The translations under genes were made by a program, and so were the position numbers. Shown here piece by piece: positions 41,342-51,168 of a stretch of 64,000 bases of DNA. Positions within the stretch are counted from its first letter, which is position 1, and each line of letters opens with the position of its first letter. This stretch comes from Desulfobacterales bacterium (GTDB lineage Bacteria > Desulfobacterota > Desulfobulbia > Desulfobulbales > JAGXFP01), in contig JAGXFP010000018.1 in the NCBI GenBank assembly GCA_024637225.1, positions 1 to 64,000 of the forward strand. Reading direction: 5' to 3'. The notes beneath the pieces were generated by a model, which made no database searches, had not been told where the DNA came from, and saw only the letters and a program-made list of their open reading frames with translations.

Positions 41342-42895
41342 GTGATATTGGAGATGCACTGCCATACCGCGGAACATTCCGGGTGCAGTCAGGTTAGCGC
41401 CGCGGATCTTGTCTGCCACAATTTCGAAAACGGACTCCAGGGCACCGTGCTGACCGACCACCACTACCTCTGGCCCACCGACGAAATCGAAGACCTGCGG
41501 GCTAAACTGGCGGTTCCCGATTACTATCTGCTCCTGTCCGGGCAGGAGGTGTCCACCCCGGAAATGGGAGATATTCTCGTCTACGGCGCCACGCGGTCTC
41601 TGGCCAAGGGCACCCCCCTTGCGGAGATTCGCGAGGAATTCCCGGAAGCGGCCCTGGTCTGGGCCCATCCTTTCCGCAAGGAAAACATTCCGGCCCCGGA
41701 AGAGCTTCTCAGCGAGACCCTCGACGCCATCGAAATATTCAGCTCCAACCATACGGTCCTCGAGAATTATCGGGGACTGGCCGCCTGGCACCGGCACCGG
41801 TTTACCGCCATTGCCGGTACCGACACCCACGCCTTCAGCTATGCCGGGGTCTATCCCACCCTCTTCGACCATCCGGTAACCGGCATCGACGAACTGGCCG
41901 GTGAGATCCGGGCCGGGCGCTGCCGGCCTTATTTCAAGGAGATTCCCCATGCGGGAACCACCAACACCAAGGTTACCGAACTAATGATCGGGATCGACGG
42001 GGTCCGGGAGAAACGCGAGAAAATCGTGATCAAGACCCCGGAAAACGCCAGGGCCTGGGAAAGCGCCGCCACCACCCAGCAGATTATGACCCAGATGGCC
42101 GAGCGGATCTTTCATCGCGATAAAAGGTTCCGGCTCCCGCTGCCCCTCGGCAAGGACAGGGAGAATCTCGCGATTTTAGAACAGGGGATCGGCGGCAGGA
42201 CCCTCTTTGAGGTCATCCTCGAAGTCCGGCCGAAAACGGCGCCGGAATATCTCAGATTGACGGCCCAATGGCTGACTCATCTCCACAACGCCCGGTTGCG
42301 GCTGACTCCACCGGAGAAATTTCTTGACGACGAATTCCCCCGCCTGGATCGCTATCTTTCCGCCTTCCACCGAATCAATCATCCCCATACCCGCCGGGCT
42401 CAGGAACTCATGGAGACGATCCTGGCCACAGAGGAAGATTGGTACCGGAATCGTTTGGACACCTTTGTCTAGGGACATGGCGATTTTCATCCGAAAAACA
42501 TCTATGTGGGCGACAACGATCATAACGATCCGAACCGCTGCTTTATCGCCGCCATCGATTTCGACAGCTCCTATTGCATGCCCAGGGCCTTCGACGTAGG
42601 TACCTTTCTCATGCAGTTCAGCAATCAATTCTACGAATGGGAGGAGGTCCGCGCGAAGGTCGACGGCGGGGTCTTTCTGCGGGAATATCTGGCGCAAGCT
42701 AACGATCTGGAGGGAGATTTTCTCTCCCAGGTGGAATTATTCAAGGCCCGCACCACTTTGAGCATCTGCTATTTCCTGATCAAGGTGGGGCTGGGCGACA
42801 GCGAAAACCTCTGGCGGGTGCTGGTGGAGGCGGAAAACGGACTGGCCGGGATCGCGGCTAAAAAAGCCGCAACCCCTGCCCGAGACGGTCGATAA
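41342..42895 (+). pseudogene. PHP-phosphoesterase/aminoglycoside-phosphotransferase fusion with in-frame amber codon
   Basis: The GTG start at 41342 has an ideal AGGAGG. Residues about 1-210 form a PHP domain: MHCHTAEHSGCS, LTDHH, WAHPFRKENI and GTDTHAFSYAG give the metal-binding His/Asp set. A kinase-like (APH) domain follows. TAG at 42470-42472 stops the frame. The next codon continues in the same frame as GHGDFHPKNIYVGDND, the APH catalytic loop with its HGD motif, then DFDSSYCM, up to 42895. So a 517-codon gene carries one internal stop, probably a CAG to TAG change (the position is usually Gln, from memory). TAG is a normal stop elsewhere here. Confidence 0.8.
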
Positions 42896-43154
42896 TTCTT
42901 TTGAAGAAGATTTATGGGGGTGGGAGCGATCTGGCAAGGGGTGATCAGTTCGAGGCGGCTTCTGACTTTTGGTTTCTCTCATGTCTCCAGACCATGAAAT
43001 TGAAAGCGCCGTTCCATGGAGGCCCCTTCGACAAGCTCGGAGTACGATCAGGGTAAGGAGTTTCAATACATTATCGAAATAACATTATGGTTGCGCCAAT
43101 TTATTGAGGGATAATAAGGAAAAGGTAAAATAATTTTCCAGCCTGGGAGAAAAG

Positions 43155-44231
43155 ATGTCCCATATCCTCAAATCAGTCCCCCGGTACGTCTTCTGCCTGT
43201 GCTTCATCATGTTTGCTGCACCTCCGGAATCATATGCCGCGGATGATGTCACGGAGGCTAAAGAGGAAGACACGACCTTCGACACCTTCACATTATACTG
43301 GGAAAACGATAGCTTCGCCGGGACCGACCGCGACTATTCCAATGGGATCAAACTCACCTGGAGCACGCCATACGATATTACCGATACCGGCAAAGACCAT
43401 TTGCCTGACTGGAGTCATCCTCTTATCAACAACCTTCCTTTTGTTAATGACCCGAGCAGCCATCGCGCTGTGTCGATATCGGTCGGGCAAATGCTTTTTA
43501 CCCCGGCGGACACCGATCAAACCGATCTGGTTATCGACGACCGTCCTTACGCGGGATTCCTCTATCTTGCCAGCGGCTTTCACAATCAAATCGGAAATCG
43601 CAAAAACAGCTGGGAGTTACAGCTGGGACTCGTGGGCCCCCTGGCCCTTGGCGAGGAGACCCAGGATGTCGTCCATGGTCTGCTGGGCGCCAACAAAGCC
43701 GCGGGTTGGGACCATCAGCTCAAAAATGAAATCGGCCTTGAAATCATTGGTGAATCAAAGTGGCGGCTATCTCCCTCAGGAAACCGGAGGGGGTTAAACT
43801 ATGACTTGATCCCGCATATGGGATTCAGGGTCGGAAATATCCAGGCCAATATCAATGCCGGGGCCGAGATCAGATATGGCTGGAAACTTCCGCGAGATTT
43901 CGGGTCCTGCCCGATCAGGGCCGGCTGCTCCAGCAACAGCGCCTTCAATGATACTCCGGCAGTTATCCCCGGCCGGGTTTTAACAGGCTGGCATATCTTC
44001 GCGGCAGTAGACGGCAGGGCAGTCGCGCACGATATTTTTCTGGACGGGAACACTTTCCGGGACAGCCACAGCGTGGACCGCGAGGTATTGGTGGGGGACC
44101 TAATGGTTGGTCTGGCCATGAATTTCGGCAGCATCCGGACCACATATTCCTATGTCATACGCTCCAAACAGTTCGAGACCGAGGACAAGAACCATATTTT
44201 CGGTTCACTTACTGTTTCCTGGGCTTATTGA
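43155..44231 (+). CDS. lpxR: Outer-membrane lipid A deacylase (LpxR family)
   Basis: The 358-residue protein has a signal peptide (about 1-29) and the LpxR family motifs: YWENDSFAGTDRDYSNGIKL (N and D of the active site), DDRPYAGFLYL, and a His in QDVVHGLLGA. Strong beta-strand alternation runs to a final aromatic strand ending in WAY, typical of outer-membrane barrels. LpxR removes the 3'-acyloxyacyl group of lipid A, which changes the surface of the cell. It is followed by an NTF2-like gene on the same strand. Confidence 0.9.
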   Translation: MSHILKSVPRYVFCLCFIMFAAPPESYAADDVTEAKEEDTTFDTFTLYWENDSFAGTDRDYSNGIKLTWSTPYDITDTGKDHLPDWSHPLINNLPFVNDPSSHRAVSISVGQMLFTPADTDQTDLVIDDRPYAGFLYLASGFHNQIGNRKNSWELQLGLVGPLALGEETQDVVHGLLGANKAAGWDHQLKNEIGLEIIGESKWRLSPSGNRRGLNYDLIPHMGFRVGNIQANINAGAEIRYGWKLPRDFGSCPIRAGCSSNSAFNDTPAVIPGRVLTGWHIFAAVDGRAVAHDIFLDGNTFRDSHSVDREVLVGDLMVGLAMNFGSIRTTYSYVIRSKQFETEDKNHIFGSLTVSWAY

Positions 44232-44277
44232 CCGGAACTTTTCGGGCGGTCACAATAACCAAAAGAAGGAGGCCGGC

Positions 44278-44613
44278 ATGTCGTATTCCACACAAGCGGT
44301 AGTTGAGCACCATCTTCAAGCTTTCAACGAAGGCATCGACTCTATTATGGAAGACTTTATCGAAGAGTCAGTCGTGATTACCAAGGATGCAACCTATCGA
44401 GGCATCGCCGAGATTCACGCGTTTTTCACGGAGCTGGTTAACGGACTACCCGAAGACTTTGAGGATGCCGTCATCATGAGGCGGCAGGAAGTTCAAGGCG
44501 AGGTTGCCTTCCTCCTCTGGGATGCCAAACCGTGGTTCACCTTCTGCACCGACACACTTGTGACCCGGAACGGGAAAATCCTCTATCACAACTTTGCGGC
44601 GCAAGCCGGGTAA
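44278..44613 (+). CDS. SnoaL/NTF2-like domain protein
   Basis: The 111-residue protein has the NTF2-like cone-fold pattern: an N-terminal helix (STQAVVEHHLQAFNEGID), then FIEESVVITKDATYRGIAEI, HAFFTELV, and strands LLWDAKPWFTFCTDT and GKILYHNFAA. Members bind or isomerise small hydrophobic ligands or act as scaffolds. The start is placed at 44278 because AGAAGGAGGCCGGC precedes it; an upstream in-frame extension overlaps lpxR and looks non-coding. It is 46 bases after lpxR, probably in the same transcript. Confidence 0.85.
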   Translation: MSYSTQAVVEHHLQAFNEGIDSIMEDFIEESVVITKDATYRGIAEIHAFFTELVNGLPEDFEDAVIMRRQEVQGEVAFLLWDAKPWFTFCTDTLVTRNGKILYHNFAAQAG

Positions 44614-44627
44614 CCACCCGGAAGCCG

Positions 44628-44655
44628 GGGGTTGGCACCCGCCGGCGCCAACCCC
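44628..44655. terminator. Bidirectional terminator-like hairpin between convergent genes
   Basis: A 9-bp stem GGGGTTGGC/GCCAACCCC (44628-44636 with 44647-44655) with a GC-rich loop sits between the NTF2-like gene and the end of bioA. A T run is lacking in either direction. Confidence 0.45.
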
Positions 44656-45944
44656 TATAACTCCCCGACCGCTTCAACCATTTTTCCGATCAGGAAAGCG
44701 AGATCGTCTTCGTTGATGTTATAGGCGGGCATGATATAGACCAGGCGGCCGAAGGGCCTGACCCAGACCAGTTTATCGACCAGCTTCTGCTGGAGAGCAC
44801 GGAGGTCGGGGGCTTCATGGAGTTCCACCACCCCGATCGCGCCCAGGACCCTGACCTCCTTGACCGCGGCAAACTCCCGGCAGGGAGCCAGGGCGGTCCG
44901 CAGTCTGTTTTCGATAGTTGCGACCCTCTCGCGCCAAGGCGACTCCAGGAGCAGATCGATACTTTCGCAGGCGATCCGGCAGGCCAAGGGATTGCCCATA
45001 AAGGTCGGGCCGTGCATGAAACAGCCCGCCCCGCCAGCGGAAATGGTCTCGGCGATCAGGCTGGAAGTCAGGGTGGCGGCAAGACTCAGGTAGCCGCCGG
45101 TCATCGCCTTGCCGAGGCAGAGGATATCGGGGGTGATTCCGGCATGCTCGCAGGCGAACAGCCGGCCGGTCCGGCCGAAGCCGGTGGCGATCTCGTCGGC
45201 GATTAAAAGCACCTCATGGGCGTCGCACAAACGCCGGGCCTCTTTCAAGTATTCGGGGGAATAAAACCACATGCCCCCCGCCCCCTGGACCACCGGCTCC
45301 AGGATCAGGGCGGCGATGCTTCCATGGTTTTCGGCGAGCAGCCCGGCCAACCCTTGAATATCGGTTTCATCCCAAGGCTCGCCGAACCGGCATTCCGGCC
45401 GCGGCGCGAAGTACTGCCTGGGTAGGACCTCGGTAAAAATCTCGTGCATGCCGGTGACCGGATCGCAGACCGACATGGCCGCGAAGGTATCGCCATGATA
45501 GCCGCCGCGGATCGTCAGCAGCTTGTGTTTGCCGGGCCGTCGCCGGGCGTGCCAGTACTGGATGGCCATTTTGATCGCTATCTCGACCGCCACCGAGCCG
45601 GAATCGCAGAGAAAGACCTTGTCGAGGGGTTCCGGGGTGATGGCGATCAGCCGTTTGGCCAGCTCGATGGCGGGATTATGGGTAAGGCCGCCGAACATCA
45701 CATGGGCAAAGGCGCCGATCTGTTCATGGGCCGCCCGGTTCAGGCGGGGGTGGTTGTAGCCGTGGATCACCGACCACCAGGAGGACATGCCGTCGACCAG
45801 TTCCCGGCCGTCGGCCAAGGTCAGGCGGCTGCCCGAGGCAGCGGTTACCGGATAGACCGGCGGCGGCGAGAGCATGGTCGAATAGGGGTGCCAGATATGT
45901 TGCCGGTCGAAATCGAGATCGGGGTTTTCAATTTTTCCATTCAT
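44655..45944 (-). CDS. bioA: Adenosylmethionine-8-amino-7-oxononanoate aminotransferase
   Basis: The 429-residue class-III aminotransferase makes 7,8-diaminopelargonate in biotin synthesis using PLP. The BioA signature is visible: HIWHPYSTM near the start, DGMSSWWSVIHGYNHPRLN, ADEIATGFGRTGRLFACEHA with the Schiff-base Lys in CLGKAMTGGYL, and HGPTFMGNPLACR. It differs from other class-III enzymes by the WxxxHP start. The start at 45944 (MNGKIEN) is chosen for a GGA box; 45959 is an alternative. No other bio genes are in the window, so it is unlinked. Confidence 0.95.
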   Translation of the reverse strand: MNGKIENPDLDFDRQHIWHPYSTMLSPPPVYPVTAASGSRLTLADGRELVDGMSSWWSVIHGYNHPRLNRAAHEQIGAFAHVMFGGLTHNPAIELAKRLIAITPEPLDKVFLCDSGSVAVEIAIKMAIQYWHARRRPGKHKLLTIRGGYHGDTFAAMSVCDPVTGMHEIFTEVLPRQYFAPRPECRFGEPWDETDIQGLAGLLAENHGSIAALILEPVVQGAGGMWFYSPEYLKEARRLCDAHEVLLIADEIATGFGRTGRLFACEHAGITPDILCLGKAMTGGYLSLAATLTSSLIAETISAGGAGCFMHGPTFMGNPLACRIACESIDLLLESPWRERVATIENRLRTALAPCREFAAVKEVRVLGAIGVVELHEAPDLRALQQKLVDKLVWVRPFGRLVYIMPAYNINEDDLAFLIGKMVEAVGEL

Positions 45945-46213
45945 CTGCTTATTCCACATAAATTCTGCTGCTTTGCGTCAAGTGCGCTCCGCAAGGCTTC
46001 AAAGTCACTTGCACAAGGGGCGGCGGCGCAAAAGCCAATAGGCGGACCGGCCCCGGCCTTCCCGCCGCCCCGGATTTTTTTTTGTCTTGCCTGCCTCAAG
46101 CCGCTGATAATTCGCTGGCAATCCGGTCTAGTCGGGAATAAGATTAGAACTGATCCTTATTTAATTGCCCGGTTGCCGCCGAGAGCGTTTAATAATAGCA
46201 GCGGAGTCCCTCT

Positions 46214-46405
46214 ATGCAAGGTCTCGATTTTCTGGTTTCGACCCTGTTTACAATCCTGGTTTCCTTCATGGTGGTGAGGGCGATGGGCATCGCCCTGATG
46301 ATGACCGGCTTGAACGTCAACCAGGCCAAGTTTCACATCGATCTCGGCGATAAATGGCTGCCGATCCCCCATGCCCTCGAAACCATCTTGAGAGGCGCAT
46401 CTTGA
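46214..46405 (+). CDS. Small single-TM protein, unknown
   Basis: The 63-residue protein has one membrane helix (about 8-32, LVSTLFTILVSFMVVRAMGI) and a soluble tail that ends KWLPIPHALETILRGAS. GGAG precedes the ATG. A 26-codon TTG-start frame (46402-46482) overlaps its stop, has moderate coding look (SDKRIVYGTYETLDEVFADA), and leads into the LapA-like gene. These may be three small translationally linked proteins. The family is not recognised. Confidence 0.55.
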   Translation: MQGLDFLVSTLFTILVSFMVVRAMGIALMMTGLNVNQAKFHIDLGDKWLPIPHALETILRGAS

Positions 46406-46496
46406 GAAGCGACAAACGTATCGTTTACGGTACTTACGAAACCCTGGATGAGGTCTTCGCCGACGCTTATCGGGATAACTGAGGAGAACTCCGAAT

Positions 46497-46769
46497 ATGA
46501 AGAATCCGAAACTGCTTGCCGCCCTGACCCTGGTCGCCCTGACCGTTATCTTCCTTTATCAGAACGCGGCCACCGTCGAGATCCGCTTTCTGTTCTGGGG
46601 AGCGGCGATGTCCCTCTCCCTGATGATCTTCCTGGTGCTGGCCGTCGGCATCCTGACCGGCTGGCTGCTGCACAGCTATCTTTACCACCATACCGCCCGG
46701 GACAAGGCCAGAGAGCTGAAGCGGCAAGAACAAGAGCTGAGCGCCCCGACCGATAAACCCGGTTTATAG
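46497..46769 (+). CDS. LapA-domain (DUF1049) membrane protein
   Basis: The 90-residue protein has the LapA-type core: a first helix, then IFLYQNAATVEIRFLFWGAA, a second helix (MSLSLMIFLVLAVGILTGWL), and a basic/glutamate-rich C-terminal helix. LapA proteins work with LapB in controlling lipopolysaccharide synthesis by the LpxC/FtsH route. No lapB is beside it. Its last bases overlap the end of the convergent TolC-like gene. Confidence 0.85.
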   Translation: MKNPKLLAALTLVALTVIFLYQNAATVEIRFLFWGAAMSLSLMIFLVLAVGILTGWLLHSYLYHHTARDKARELKRQEQELSAPTDKPGL

Positions 46770-48062
46770 TTGTTCGACCATTCTGATGATCCGGAAATGG
46801 GTGGCGAATCCCTCGCTCTTGGCCGTCACAAAGTTAAACTTGGCCCGGGACAGATTGGCGACGGCGTCGAGGAGCTCGGATTCCACCGCCACCCCTTCTT
46901 CGTAAGCCACCCGGATTGCCCTTAGGTTTTCCTCGGCCTGGTCGATGCCGTTATCGGCGACAACCACATTGTCGACACTTACCAGGTAATCAAGAAAAAG
47001 ATTGCTGAGCTCGACCTGAAGATCACGCCTGGTTTCGGCGAGATCGTAATGGAGACTCTCTTTTTCCAGCCGGGCCGCGCCGACCCGGGCTTTTTTGGCG
47101 AAGCCGTCGAAGAGGTTCATCGACAGGGTCAGCTGGGTGCGGAGCTCGTCGTCGTCAGTCGTAAAGCTGTTGGGGGGATCGTCGTATTTATTGTAGACCC
47201 CGGCCAGATCGACACTGGGGTAGTACCGGGCCCGCTCGACCTTGACCTGCATGGCCGCCGCCCCGACCAGCTCTTCCAGGAACCTGATCTCGCTGCGGCT
47301 TGCCAGCATCTCATTTTCATAGGCCTCCCTGGCCGGCACCGCCGGCAACTCGGCGAATTCCTCGAAGGTCAACCCCTCGGCATCGACCGTGACCCCGACC
47401 TCTCGCCCCAGGAGGGCAATACTTTTAGCCAGTTCGGCCCGGGCCTTCTTTTCGGCAATCACCGCGTTATCGAGATCGACCTGGAACTTGAGCATTTCGC
47501 TTTTCCGGATCAACCCGACCCCGTAGCGGTTAACCGCATCTTCGGACAATCTTCTCAGGGTGGAGACCGAATCCTCAGCCACCCTCAGGTTGGCCCGCTG
47601 CTCGAAGATCGCCAGATAACGAAGGGCGACCGCGAGTTTGATATCCTGTTTAAGCCCCTGCAGCTGATGATATTCCGCCTGCCGCAGCAGCTTGGCCGAT
47701 TTGATCCGGTACTTGTCGCGGAAGCCGGCGAAGATATTCCAGCTGATCCGTCCCGAGGCCACCTGATTCTCCCGATCTTCGATGGCGGTTGCCTCATCGA
47801 GCCAGTTCGCCGTATAGCTCAGATCCACGGAAGGATAGAGACCGCTTCTGGCCAGAGTCACATCCCGGCGACTCTGTTCCAGATCGGCAATATAAGCCTG
47901 GACCACCTCCCGGTTCGACAAAGCCTTCTCCTGCAGTTCGGCCAGGTCGGCCGCCCCGGCGCTGCCGGCGATCAGGAGAAACGTTAAAACCAGACAATAC
48001 CGCAAGGGCATAAGTTTCGTTTGAGCAGGCGAGCTGCTCAACTCAGCTTTAACTGTTTTCAT
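46764..48062 (-). CDS. TolC-family outer-membrane efflux protein
   Basis: The 432-residue protein has a signal peptide after MKTVKAELSS (hydrophobic core CLVLTFLLIAGSAGAA). Two TolC-type repeats follow, rich in long amphipathic helices (ALSNREVVQAYIADLEQSRR; VNRYGVGLIRKSEMLKFQVD; VAYEEGVAVESELLDAVANL). It is expected to form the outer-membrane channel of the tripartite pump encoded just upstream. The start at 48062 lies 14 bases inside the end of the RND gene, giving translational coupling. It is the last gene of the marR-MFP-RND-TolC operon. Confidence 0.9.
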   Translation of the reverse strand: MKTVKAELSSSPAQTKLMPLRYCLVLTFLLIAGSAGAADLAELQEKALSNREVVQAYIADLEQSRRDVTLARSGLYPSVDLSYTANWLDEATAIEDRENQVASGRISWNIFAGFRDKYRIKSAKLLRQAEYHQLQGLKQDIKLAVALRYLAIFEQRANLRVAEDSVSTLRRLSEDAVNRYGVGLIRKSEMLKFQVDLDNAVIAEKKARAELAKSIALLGREVGVTVDAEGLTFEEFAELPAVPAREAYENEMLASRSEIRFLEELVGAAAMQVKVERARYYPSVDLAGVYNKYDDPPNSFTTDDDELRTQLTLSMNLFDGFAKKARVGAARLEKESLHYDLAETRRDLQVELSNLFLDYLVSVDNVVVADNGIDQAEENLRAIRVAYEEGVAVESELLDAVANLSRAKFNFVTAKSEGFATHFRIIRMVEQL

Positions 48063-51000
48063 CAACCCTGCTCCCTTCAAAACCGATAAAAAAGGCCAGC
48101 AGCGCCGGAATCACAAACAGGGTGAAAACCGTGGACACGGCCAGCCCCCCGAGGATAATGCCGCCGAGGCCGCGATATAGTTCACTGCCCGGCCCGGTCG
48201 ACAGAACCAGGGGGCTCAAGGCCAGAACGCTGGTAGTGGCGCTCATAAAGATCGGCCTGATCCTGGTCCGGACCGCGTCGGAAATCGCCGGGATGCCAAT
48301 CATCCCGTTGTACCTTACATTGTTCAGGGACTGGTGGACGATCAGGATCGCGTTATTGACCACGGTGCCGATCAGGATAATAAAACCGAGCATGGCCAGG
48401 ACATCGAAACCCTGGGGCGCGATAAAGGCGTTGACTGCCCGCAACCCCAGAAAACCGCCGGCTGCCGCGAGCGGCACGCTGAACAGGATAATCAGGGGAT
48501 AGAGGAAATTTTCGAACAGGGCCGCCATCAGGAGATAGGTAATCGCCAAGGCCAGGAGGAAATTCCATTGCAGGGCCCGGCGGGTCTCGACCAGTTTATC
48601 GGCATTGCCGCCGACCTCGACCTTGAGCCCTTCCAGTTTGCCCTGGGCCGCCAACGCCCCGATGACCTCGTTCTCGATGATATCCATGGCCTCCTGCAGG
48701 GGCAGCTCTTTCGGCGGGGTCACCTGCAGGGTTATGTTCCGGTCCCGTTCGAGGTGGTTGATCTGGGGCAGCCCCTGGCCGTAGACCAGGGAGGCTACAT
48801 CGCCGAGCCGGATCAGATCGCCGAAACTGTTGACGATGGTGGAATTCAAAATATCCTCCGGCGTTTCGTAGACGGCATCCCCTCCCTTGACGACCAGGTC
48901 GATCTGCTTGATTCCCTCCGGGCGAAACTCCTCGACCTTGCGCCCGTCCATCAGAACATCGACGTAGATGCCGAGATCGCTTTCAGTCAAACCGTTGGCG
49001 GCGAGTTTTTCCTTGTCGGGTACGATCGTCGCCTCCGGATAACTGGTCTCCAGCGAGGGGACGGGGCGGATCTGGGCGGCCGGGATCTGGGCCGGAATCA
49101 GGCCGAACATCATGGCCTGGGCGACCCCGACGATCCGTTCGATATCCTGACCCGAGATATTGATATCGACATTGCGGCCCTCGCCCAGACCGGACTCGAA
49201 AATTCCCGCCTGGATGCTGACCCCGAAGACGCCGGGAATCGATTGGATGATGCGGGTGAAAAGGGGAATCAGTTCGGCGGCGCGGGTCTCCTGGGCGCTG
49301 ATTCCGCCGAAAAGACAAATCCGTTCGGCGCCGACATAGAACATCTGCTTGATCCGGGGAATGCCGTCCTTGTCGTCCTCCTTGAAATAGGGCTCCGCCT
49401 CATTATAGACATAGTGCCCCAGTTCCTTGAGCTTGTCGACCGAATATCCCGGCGGCGGAAGCAGGATGTTCAGGATCAGGTTGCGGTTGCCCTGGGGCAG
49501 ATATTCGGTACTCGGGACCAGGGCGACGATCACCGCCAGAGAAAGAGCGGTGAAGAGAATCACCGTCACCAGCCGGCTGGCTGCGTTTTTCAGGCAGAGA
49601 TTGGATAATTTCATTATGGTCGCCGCCGCCCATTCACCTACCACGCTGTGCTGAAAGCGGCCGGGCTTCTTCACGCGTTTTTTCCGCTTGTAAAACTGGT
49701 AACTCAAGGACGGGATAACCGTAATCGAGACGAACAGGCTGAGGATGATCGCGAAGGTGATGGCGATGGCGATATCCCGAAAGAGCTGGCCCGCCTCCTC
49801 CTGAATGAAAATCACCGGCAGGAAGACGGCCACCGTGGTGGCGGTTGAGGCGACCACCGCCCCCCACACTTCCTTGGTCCCCTCATAAGCGGCCGCAAAG
49901 GCCTTTTTCCCCATCTTGCGGTGCCGGTCGATATTCTCCAGGACCACGATGGAGTTATCGACCAGCATCCCCACCGCGAAGGAGATCCCGGCCAGACTGA
50001 CCACATTGAGATTGCGCCCCAGCAGCCAGAGAAAGATAAAGGTGCCGATGGCCGAGATCGGGATCGCCACTGCCGTGGTGACTGTCGAGGTGACACTCCT
50101 TAAAAAGGAGAGCAGGACGATAATGGCCAGGATGCCGCCGATCAGGACATTCATCTTGACCAGGCCGATGGCATTATTGATATAGGGCCGCTGGTCATAG
50201 GCCCAGTCGATATAGAGATCGTTTCGGGCCAGGAGCCCTTCGTTCAGGCGGTTGACCTCCTGTTCGAGCCGGTCGCTCAGCTCCAGGACATTGGCGCCCT
50301 GCTCCTTGCGGACCCCGACCACGATGCCCTGCACCCCGTTACTGATCACCGCGCCTTCTTCCTTGGCGTAGCCCCGTTCAACCGCGGCCACGTCACGCAG
50401 ATAGACCCGGTTGATCCCGTCGTCATAGATCACCACCTCAAGGGCGTCGGCCGGGTTCTGGAACTGGCTGACCGTCCTGATCCGGTAGTTCTTTTTGCCG
50501 ATCGCCAGTACCCCGGCCGAGATATTGCGGTTGGCCTGGCGCAGCGCCCCGGTGACCTGATTGATCGTCACCCGGTGGCGCGCCATTTTTTCGCCGTCGA
50601 CAATGACATGCAGTTCGTCTTCGGTGCCCCCGAATACCATCAGGGAGCCGACCCCGTTGACCCGTTCCAGGTGCTGGCGGATATTGTCCTCGAAAAAGGT
50701 CCTGAAATGATTGATCGGGGCATCGTTGTCCGCTTCGGTCTTCAACATCATCCAGATTACCGGCGAACTCTGGGCTCCGGCCGCCTCGATCTTGGGCCGG
50801 GTGACATTATCGGGGTAATCCGCCACCTCGTTCAACTTGTTGGAAACCCTGAGCAGGGCGTCGTCGAGATCGGTTTCCAGCTCAAAGGAAAGGGTAATCT
50901 CCCCGTAGCTGTTGAAACTGGAGCTCTCCATCTTGATCAGCCCCTGCAAACCCTTCAGGACCTCTTCCTGCTTCTCGACGACCTCCTTTTCGATCTCGTA

Positions 51001-51168
51001 GGGGGTGGCGCCGCCCCAGACCGTGCTGACCGTGATCTGGGGAGTCTCCACGTCGGGGGTCAGCTGGACCGGTAGCTGGTTCAAGCCGATCAGGCCGAAC
51101 ATCACCACCAGGATGACGGCAACCGAGACCCCTACCGGTTTATTAATTGCGGCTTTGACTATATCCAT
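48049..51168 (-). CDS. RND-family efflux pump permease
   Basis: The 1039-residue protein has a 12-helix HAE-RND architecture with two large periplasmic loops. It starts MDIVKAAINKPVGVSVAVIL and includes PQITVSTVWGGATPYEIEKE, GISFAVGMLVDNSIVVLENI in helix 4, and LGFIILIGTVVNNAILIVHQ in helix 10. The helix-4 pair that is Asp-Asp in AcrB is Asp-Asn here (VDNSIVV), a common variant in this RND branch. Energised by protons, it should export drugs, lipids or other hydrophobic compounds. It lies between the adaptor (start/stop sharing) and TolC-like genes, under likely MarR control. Confidence 0.95.
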   Translation of the reverse strand: MDIVKAAINKPVGVSVAVILVVMFGLIGLNQLPVQLTPDVETPQITVSTVWGGATPYEIEKEVVEKQEEVLKGLQGLIKMESSSFNSYGEITLSFELETDLDDALLRVSNKLNEVADYPDNVTRPKIEAAGAQSSPVIWMMLKTEADNDAPINHFRTFFEDNIRQHLERVNGVGSLMVFGGTEDELHVIVDGEKMARHRVTINQVTGALRQANRNISAGVLAIGKKNYRIRTVSQFQNPADALEVVIYDDGINRVYLRDVAAVERGYAKEEGAVISNGVQGIVVGVRKEQGANVLELSDRLEQEVNRLNEGLLARNDLYIDWAYDQRPYINNAIGLVKMNVLIGGILAIIVLLSFLRSVTSTVTTAVAIPISAIGTFIFLWLLGRNLNVVSLAGISFAVGMLVDNSIVVLENIDRHRKMGKKAFAAAYEGTKEVWGAVVASTATTVAVFLPVIFIQEEAGQLFRDIAIAITFAIILSLFVSITVIPSLSYQFYKRKKRVKKPGRFQHSVVGEWAAATIMKLSNLCLKNAASRLVTVILFTALSLAVIVALVPSTEYLPQGNRNLILNILLPPPGYSVDKLKELGHYVYNEAEPYFKEDDKDGIPRIKQMFYVGAERICLFGGISAQETRAAELIPLFTRIIQSIPGVFGVSIQAGIFESGLGEGRNVDINISGQDIERIVGVAQAMMFGLIPAQIPAAQIRPVPSLETSYPEATIVPDKEKLAANGLTESDLGIYVDVLMDGRKVEEFRPEGIKQIDLVVKGGDAVYETPEDILNSTIVNSFGDLIRLGDVASLVYGQGLPQINHLERDRNITLQVTPPKELPLQEAMDIIENEVIGALAAQGKLEGLKVEVGGNADKLVETRRALQWNFLLALAITYLLMAALFENFLYPLIILFSVPLAAAGGFLGLRAVNAFIAPQGFDVLAMLGFIILIGTVVNNAILIVHQSLNNVRYNGMIGIPAISDAVRTRIRPIFMSATTSVLALSPLVLSTGPGSELYRGLGGIILGGLAVSTVFTLFVIPALLAFFIGFEGSRVDENS

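Noticed and set aside
42470-42472. Genome-wide reassignment of TAG
   Set aside because: Several other genes in the window end naturally in TAG with normal family lengths, so a general recoding is not supported.
48334-49608. 424-codon plus-strand frame opposite the RND permease
   Set aside because: Antisense shadow; the RND frame has full-length family signatures.
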